The translations under genes were made by a program, and so were the position numbers. DNA of 64,000 bases from Pseudorasbora parva (taxonomy: Eukaryota; Chordata; Actinopteri; Cypriniformes; Gobionidae): NCBI RefSeq assembly GCF_024679245.1, contig NC_090180.1:8142007-8206006 (forward strand). Reading direction: 5' to 3'. The notes under the pieces were generated by a model. The model did not search any database. It worked only from the letters and a program-made list of their open reading frames with translations, and had not been told where the DNA came from. Numbering within the stretch: position 1 is the first letter of the stretch; every line of letters starts with the position of its first letter. Shown in pieces: positions 58,164 through 64,000 of the stretch.

Positions 58164-59864
58164 AACTCTCTTACAAACTATATGAAACCCAGACTTTTGA
58201 TGTAATGTTTCACTTTGCTTTCTCACATATTTTTGTGCTTATTTCTATCTGTGGTTCAAGTGTCAGAGGGTGGTAACAGACAAAAATGTGTGCAGTTTTA
58301 TGCCATCATGCTGTTTCTTCAGTCATTTCTGTGTTGGAGTGAAACCACCTTACATAATGTACTATGTAAGTAACATTACATAAATCTTCAGACTAGAGTG
58401 AGCTATATATTTAGGCATACATTTAAAATTGGCATTTAATTGACAGCAGTATGAAATCCCTGGCAGAAATTATTTTTGAAGTGTCACAATTAGGGGCTGT
58501 GTGCCATTTTCAAAATGACAGCGTGGCAGAAGGCCAATGATATGTGCCAACAGATTAATGCTGAGCACTATACTGCTAAACCATATTTGAATTTGGAAAA
58601 ACACTGTATGAAATTAGCAGCATGTTATATATTCAGATGTGGCTTATAAGAGAATATACTATAGAGATTGTCTTTAGGGTGGCTGCATGTTTTATTTGTA
58701 ATTGATAGTTACAGCATTTAACAGAGTAATGTACGGAAAAAAATGCATTGCTGTGAATGTGAAAACTTTTTGTGCTTGTGGGATCATATAAAGTATTAAA
58801 TGAGTGGGCTTAGGCTTAAATTCAATTGAATTCGCTAATATTTTTCTGCAGTTTTAGAAAATTAGCTGTTTACATCATTTTTGCAGTAGGTGCGTTTGAT
58901 CCACAAAAGGTTTCTGGACTGAGATGTGGGAGCAGAAAAGAATGAGAAAGAAGTGCTGACAAAAGGCTTTGAAGCAAAATGGGACCCTATCCCATGTTTC
59001 ATAAATAACGTGAAATCTGCATATGTTTCTCTGAGAGACTGGGAGAGATGCTGTAGGTAGAAAAAGATGAGTGAGAGGCAGTCGACCCAGCAGAGGACCT
59101 CCACCTCACAGGAGCTCAACCTGAGATGAGTGTCAGGAGCGAGAGTCAGGAGGGATGTCAGGAGGAAAAGTTATGTGACGAGTCTGTGGAGTGAAAGAGT
59201 TTCTAGGGACACACACACGCTGGTATTCCTATCACTGTGAGGACGTTCCGTACGCATAATGATTTTTATACAGTACAAACTGTATATTCTATATCCTAAC
59301 CCAAACCATCACAGAAAACTTTCTGCAGTTTTACATTTTTGAAAGACATTACTTTGTTTGATTTATAAGCTGTTTTCTCTTTAGGGTACTTGGACATTAT
59401 TTGGGTGGATAAAATATGCCAATACATAATGCCAAACATAACATACTGCATACAAAATTCAACATGGGGATAGTCAACAAACAAATTTAGACAACTTTTT
59501 TTAATCTAAAGCATTAAATATAACACATATAAAAACAGCGCTACTGTAGTTAGCCTATACATAAGATGTCCAATGCAGTTGTCATTTAATTACTATTTAA
59601 AAACTGTTTAGGCACACACCTCAGTCTCAGTCTTTGTCTGGTCTCCCATATGCCTGGTTCAGACTACACAATATTAGCCAGAATTTGGCACGATCCGTTT
59701 GACGTAAGGTGTCGTAGGGATTCGTAAACGATAATGGACGTCGGGACGCATGAATCGATCGTTTAATCTCGTATAGTGTGTCATAGTATACGACAACCGG
59801 ATCCACCTCTGCAATAGTTCACAACGTCACGACAGAAAGACTAGCATGTTGAATTCTTTTTGCA
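58164..59864. other. Non-coding sequence
   Basis: No gene is recognised; the minus-strand frames at 58862-59119 and 59296-59484 lack known motifs. At about 59654-59830 CCTGGTTCAGACTACACAAT and GGCACGATCC-type sequence resembles the end of a fish DNA transposon but cannot be bounded. Confidence 0.4.
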
Positions 59865-60322
59865 GTCCTGTTTGTTTTCAATCCTCAAATAAAGATTCAA
59901 GCGGTTATGAAATTAGCGTATTGATTCATGATTCAGATCGCCAATGTCACGTCATTTCAGCAGTTTGACAGTTTGACACGCGATCCGAATCACGAATCAA
60001 TACGCTGATTCATGACCGCTCGAATCTTTTTTAGAGGATTGAAAACAAACAGGGAAGAGAAGACAATGCTGAATAAAGTCGTAGTTTTTGTTATTTTTGG
60101 ACCAAAATGTATTTTCGATGCTTCAAGAGATTCTAACTAACTAACTGATGTCACATATGGACTACTTTGATGATGTTTTTATTACCTTTCTAGACATGGA
60201 CGGTAAAGTGTGCATACACTTGCATACGCTCTCTGACTAAATATAAAATATCTTAAACTGTGTCTGAAGATGAACGGAGTCATTAATGACATAAATTTCC
60301 TTTTTGAGTGAACTAACCCTTT
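59865..60322. mobile_element. TTAA-flanked palindromic MITE, truncated copy
   Basis: The right part matches 62475-63030: GCATTGAAAAT/TTTTGGACCAAAATG, CACATATGGACTACTTTGAT, GACTAAATATAAAATATCTT, GTCATTAATGACATAAATTT, ending GAACTAACCCTTTAA. The centre is an inverted repeat (TGTTTTCAATCCTCAAATAA at 59869 against AGAGGATTGAAAACAAACA at about 60034). The left arm is missing. TTAA marks the right end (60318-60321). Confidence 0.75.
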
Positions 60323-60435
60323 AACACTGTCTGACTAGCATAAATAACAATAAATAAAAATATACTCCAGTATGTCATAATGGAAAAACCATAATCCAAT
60401 ATATTATTTCATTATGATGATATGCCCAATGTGTC

Positions 60436-60576
60436 TGTGTATGATGCCAAAGGTTTCTCGTTGAAATGAACGGCGCAAACTGCTCGTAGAAAAATTATGC
60501 TAAAGGGGTAACCCGTGCGTTAAAATGTCCTGACCAAGCGTCAATATGTTGACGAGTTGGGAGTGAGACCGTGTTG
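60436..60576. repeat. Solo end of the long-TIR family (relative of 46145-47377)
   Basis: GTCTGTGTATGATGCCAAAG, GTTTCTCGTTGAAATGAACG and ATGTTGACGAGTTGGGAGTG up to GTGTTGC correspond in order to the right end of the 1.23-kb element. Only this end is present. Confidence 0.7.
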
Positions 60577-62474
60577 CAACTTAACTGAGAAGATTCTAGT
60601 TCCTGCTCCTCTGTTTCAAGATCATCTCTCCAGCCATCCTCTCCCTCATCACTGTGCACGTCCTTTACCACCGTGGATAACACGTGACACCGGCAACTGA
60701 GGTGTGTGCTATCCATCATCCCATCCATCCTTAGTGTCTGCTTCACATAAAGAAAGGACTGTGATATATTCATTCAATATCACTATTCTCCATTGAATTG
60801 CCATCCTCAATACTCACCTGCCTAATTTGTTCACTGTTGTTGGATTAATCACGTTGTTAACTGTCATCGGTTCCGTCTGAGTCTGAGTGTCATTGCATGT
60901 AAGTATGGAAAGAGATTGTAAATTTATAATGATTTTTTTACACATGCCAATAATCTCAGAGGATTTCAGATGAAATAAAGAATCCCTCTGCCAACTGATT
61001 TTCCGGTCCCTTCTGTCACACACTGTTATGTTCACACCAGGTGTTTTAAGGCACCGCACCAAACAACATTATAGACATATAAAAACACATCTGTCCTTTT
61101 ACTCTGAGCAAGACACAGCACCTCTAATATGAATGAGTTAAAATTGTACACAGACACACAAAAAACGTTACTATCAGGGGGTAAGCCATAAACCTTATCG
61201 CTATATAAATGCTGACAGGGCTGCAATAATAGCCAGCTGTATTACAACAATAATTAAAGTGTAGTTCAGTCAGAACCGCTTAAGTTAAAAACACTATAGA
61301 CAACTTTCAGCTGACTTTCAGTCAGTTTTTATTGGCATATTTTGTAAAAGTTAGATTTGGCTCTGTTATAAATTCCCTATCCATTTCATAAGCTCCATAA
61401 AAAGCCAAGACAGGGAACAGCAGCAGCTACTGGGGACAACCTACCATTTATAAATGGGAGAGCAAGAGTGACAACAGAATGACATTGATTAAGTTAAACA
61501 TAAGTTTAATGGGGAGCTGGGGAGGAGGTGGGTTGCAAAGCAGAGTGCAGTGGAATCAGCCAAGCAGGCAGACTGACTGAAACTTAAGCTGTCTGAGAGT
61601 TGCCAACTGAGTGCATGGGAATCGGATCAGCTGATACGGGCGGTGTGGGAATTTTGCCAATCAGCTGAAAGAAGAGCTTGACTACATGGCTTGCCTGAAC
61701 TAACACAGAATGCTTGATTCCTCTGTAATTTTCACCTGTAATTGGATTATGTTACATTTTGCCCCTCACATGTTACAGTGTACCCCAACTATGGGGCATG
61801 TTGTCACATTTCACTTCCATTCTTTCAGGGTAAATCAAGAAAGAAGTATACGCTTTATTAATGAAACAAAGCCACATAATTGTACTAGACATGTGTGCAA
61901 TTAATGTGGGGGAAAATAAATACTCTGAACCACAAGTGGATTTACACAAACTGAGAAAGTCAAAAAGCTGTATAAGAAAATTGGATGAGCTCAGTGCCAA
62001 TTTTCTGCTTAATCTTTTTCCTGAATTGGAATTGTTCAAAGGATTGGAGGTGACTGGAGGACACGAAGAATAAACACAATGCATCCTTGAAAACATACTG
62101 AATGAAAGATGTAAAATGAAGGCTGCCTTCCAAGGATCCTTCAGATTGAGATGGCCTTCAACAGAGCTTGATGTCATGATATAAAGCCTTCCTTGGATGC
62201 AGCCTTCCATTTGAGAAGCAGCCAGCGTTTACCAAAAATGCAGATTTCTTGAGTGCCGTGGAACAACTTTTTTTTTTTAAACAAAGCGTCACTGGATTAG
62301 CTGAAAGTCTCGCAGTCTGTAACTTGAAAACCCCTAGTGAAATGAATATATGAAATACTAGTTATTGATATGGTCAATATTTACTGAATAAAATATAAAC
62401 ATATGGAAGGCTTGAAAAAATTTAAATATTACAAAAACAAGTGACTCTAAAAATGCCTTAAGTGACTCTTTGTT
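60577..62474. other. Non-coding sequence, no gene recognised
   Basis: The minus strand has a 145-codon open frame at 61773-62210 and the plus strand overlaps it with shorter ones. None shows a known domain, signal or membrane segment. GGCTGCCTTCCAAGGATCCT near 62120 and GCAGCCTTCCATTTG near 62197 form an inverted pair and may mark a short MITE. T-run at 62267-62278. Confidence 0.4.
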
Positions 62475-63030
62475 AAAGGGTTAGTTTACCCAAAAATGAA
62501 ATTTATGTCATTAATGTCTCTCCCTAATGTCGTTCCATGTCCGTAAGACCTCCGTTCATCTTCAGAACACAGTTTAAGATATTTTATATTTAGTCCGACA
62601 GCGAATCCAAGTGTATGCACACTTTACTGTCCATTTCCAGAAAGGGAATAAAAACATCATCAAAGTAGTCCATATGTGACATCAGTTAGTTAATTAGAAT
62701 CTCTTGAAGCATTGAAAATACATTTTGGTCCAAAAATAACAAAAACGAGGACTTTATTCAGCATTGTCTTCTCTTCCGCGTTTGTTTTCAATCCTCAAAT
62801 AAAGATTAAAACGGTTCGCCAGTGTCACATGATTTCAGCAGTTTGGCAGTTTGAGACACGATCCTAATCATGAATCAATAAGTGTGCATACACTTGGATA
62901 CGCTCTCGGACTAAATATAAAATATCTTAAACTGTGTTCTGAAGATGAACAGAGGTCTTACGGGTGAGGAACGGCATTAGGGTGAGTCATTAATGACATA
63001 AATTTCATTTTTGGGTGAACTAACCCTTTA
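62475..63030. mobile_element. TTAA-flanked palindromic MITE, complete copy
   Basis: The left end AGGGTTAGTTTACCCAAAAA and the right end, inverse AGGGTTAGTTCACCCAAAAA, are each bordered by TTAA (62473-62476 and 63028-63031). The arms continue inward for more than 100 bases (ATGAAATTTATGTCATTAAT, GTAAGACCTCCGTTCATCTT, GAACACAGTTTAAGATATTT), so most of the element is one large hairpin. A TTAA target is used by piggyBac and Kolobok transposases, which fits but does not prove the class. No coding capacity. Confidence 0.85.
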
Positions 63031-63611
63031 AGTGTTTCCATTTTTTACCCTGCAGTCAACATAATATTAATAATTGTAGTGGCAGAATAAAATAATTACT
63101 ATAACATGAGAGCTTTTGAAAGAGCGCTTCTCCCATCGTTTAGCACTGCTGTTTGATGTTGTCCAGGATCATACTCATGGAGCTTCCTTTAATAGATGGT
63201 TTGGACATCACAGGCCACAAGCCTCAGTACAGGATATCATGATTGACTCTGAATGTGGGCAGTGAATACGCAATGAGGTCCATCTGATTACAACTCTGCA
63301 AAAACCTGACTTAATTAATTAGTGCTCACTCCTCTGTGTCTTCACTCACATACACACTTACATTTGTACACACACACAGGGTTCATCTGTTCCTGCCTTA
63401 ATTAACTGCAATAACTCCCTCACGCTGCACCTGCGTGCTTGGCTGCACAGAGCGTTGTGTCTCTGCTACCTGGGACAGATTTAAAGCCATTCATTATAAG
63501 ATAGCCTACACATGCTATGTCCAAAATCGAGGAGGCACTTCTTTGAAATAAGCATACTTTCTGACAACATAAAAAGGATGGCTGTAATATGAATGTAATC
63601 CAGAAGTACAT
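63031..63611. other. Non-coding spacer
   Basis: Nothing is recognised apart from a short CA-rich run near 63370-63379. Confidence 0.45.
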
Positions 63612-63765
63612 TCTAAATAATGCTGGGTTATTTTTTAACCCAAAATGCTGGGTTAAGACTGTTGGGTAATTTTTGTTGGTTTATTTGATCACATTTTAAA
63701 CACCATTGGGTAGTTTCAAATTTCCAATCGTTGGGAAGTGGTTGATTCTACCCAGCGCTTGGTTG
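63612..63765. repeat. Fragment of an AATGCTGGGTTA-type fish repeat
   Basis: AATGCTGGGTTATTTTTTAA then CCCAAAATGCTGGGTTAAGA and CTACCCAGCGCTTGGTTGTT show the repeated TGGGTT/AACCCA pattern of a common fish interspersed element. The right end is not clear. Confidence 0.55.
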
Positions 63766-64000
63766 TTTCACGTGCTTCCTGCCTTGATTCGTTTAAATTC
63801 GCTCCCAAACTGTCATTTTGAAAGGACAGTGCAAAAGTCAAAGCCACTGGTTGCAGATGTTTTAAGATAAGTTGAAATGTTTTCATTTTAATTAGCTTTT
63901 TTTTCTTCTTCTTCTTTTTCTTCTTCGTGGCAACAATTCTTAAGCTTACATGACTTTAAGACGACAAAAGTTTTACCTCACAATCCGATGCAATGTACAG
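63766..64000. other. Non-coding end of window
   Basis: A pyrimidine tract of CTT repeats lies at 63898-63926. Nothing else is recognised. Confidence 0.5.

Noticed and set aside
61773..62210. 145-codon minus-strand open frame, the longest outside a transposon
   Set aside because: No domain, signal or coding-like composition is visible, it is overlapped by an open frame on the other strand, and it contains an inverted-repeat pair at its start.

Overview
The window reads as non-coding DNA from a teleost fish, most likely a cyprinid (zebrafish/carp group). The basis is its repeats. Tc1-like transposons are present in at least four families, with a DIRS-type tyrosine-recombinase retrotransposon, an L2/CR1-type LINE tail, a tRNA-derived SINE and many short inverted-repeat elements (MITEs), all in an AT-rich background with long (AT)n, (GATA)n and (GGAT)n microsatellites. 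I found no intact host protein-coding gene, no rRNA or tRNA gene and no CRISPR array. Every recognisable coding stretch is a decayed transposon or retrotransposon gene, or a helicase fragment carried inside a MITE. The window is therefore best read as intergenic sequence or part of a very large intron.

Layout. 0-5.4 kb: a 1.46-kb hAT-type element with a perfect 8-bp target duplication, which itself holds a second repeat interrupted by a 578-bp inverted-repeat element; an uninterrupted relative of the second repeat lies at 4.9-5.4 kb. 7-8 kb: a Tc1 remnant and a 219-bp compound tetranucleotide microsatellite. 13-18 kb: an interspersed repeat, then a DIRS-like remnant (gag pieces, recombinase tail, inverted ends) split by a full-length but dead Tc1 element. 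20.9-25 kb: two inverted copies of a MITE carrying a RecQ-helicase fragment; the second is nested inside two further elements. 27.4-30.9 kb: (AT)n tracts alternating with MITEs. 32-34 kb: a Tc1 remnant, a LINE tail and a MITE. 41 kb: a second Tc1-A remnant. 45-47.5 kb: one long inverted-repeat element that has received a SINE and two other transposons. 49-50 kb: two further MITEs. 53 kb: a MITE with an internal 41-bp minisatellite. 55-57 kb: two adjacent Tc1 remnants. 57.5-63 kb: hairpin MITEs and TTAA-flanked palindromic MITEs.

Between these lie repeat-poor stretches (about 22.0-22.4, 35.5-36.3, 39.0-39.7, 40.1-40.8, 42.6-43.3, 48.6-49.1 and 50.1-51.4 kb) that are rich in homeodomain-core ATTA motifs. 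They look like possible conserved non-coding elements, which would fit a gene desert around a developmental gene, but this is inference and only alignment to other fish can settle it.

The elements do not form a pathway. What the window shows is layering: nested insertions allow relative dating, and in two cases an uninterrupted copy of the target in the same window reveals the exact target-site duplication. I do not see a new multi-gene system. The most unusual items are the paired RecQ-fragment MITEs, the minisatellite-bearing MITE at 53.1-53.4 kb, and the 1.23-kb long-terminal-inverted-repeat element with a 5-bp duplication at 46.1-47.4 kb.
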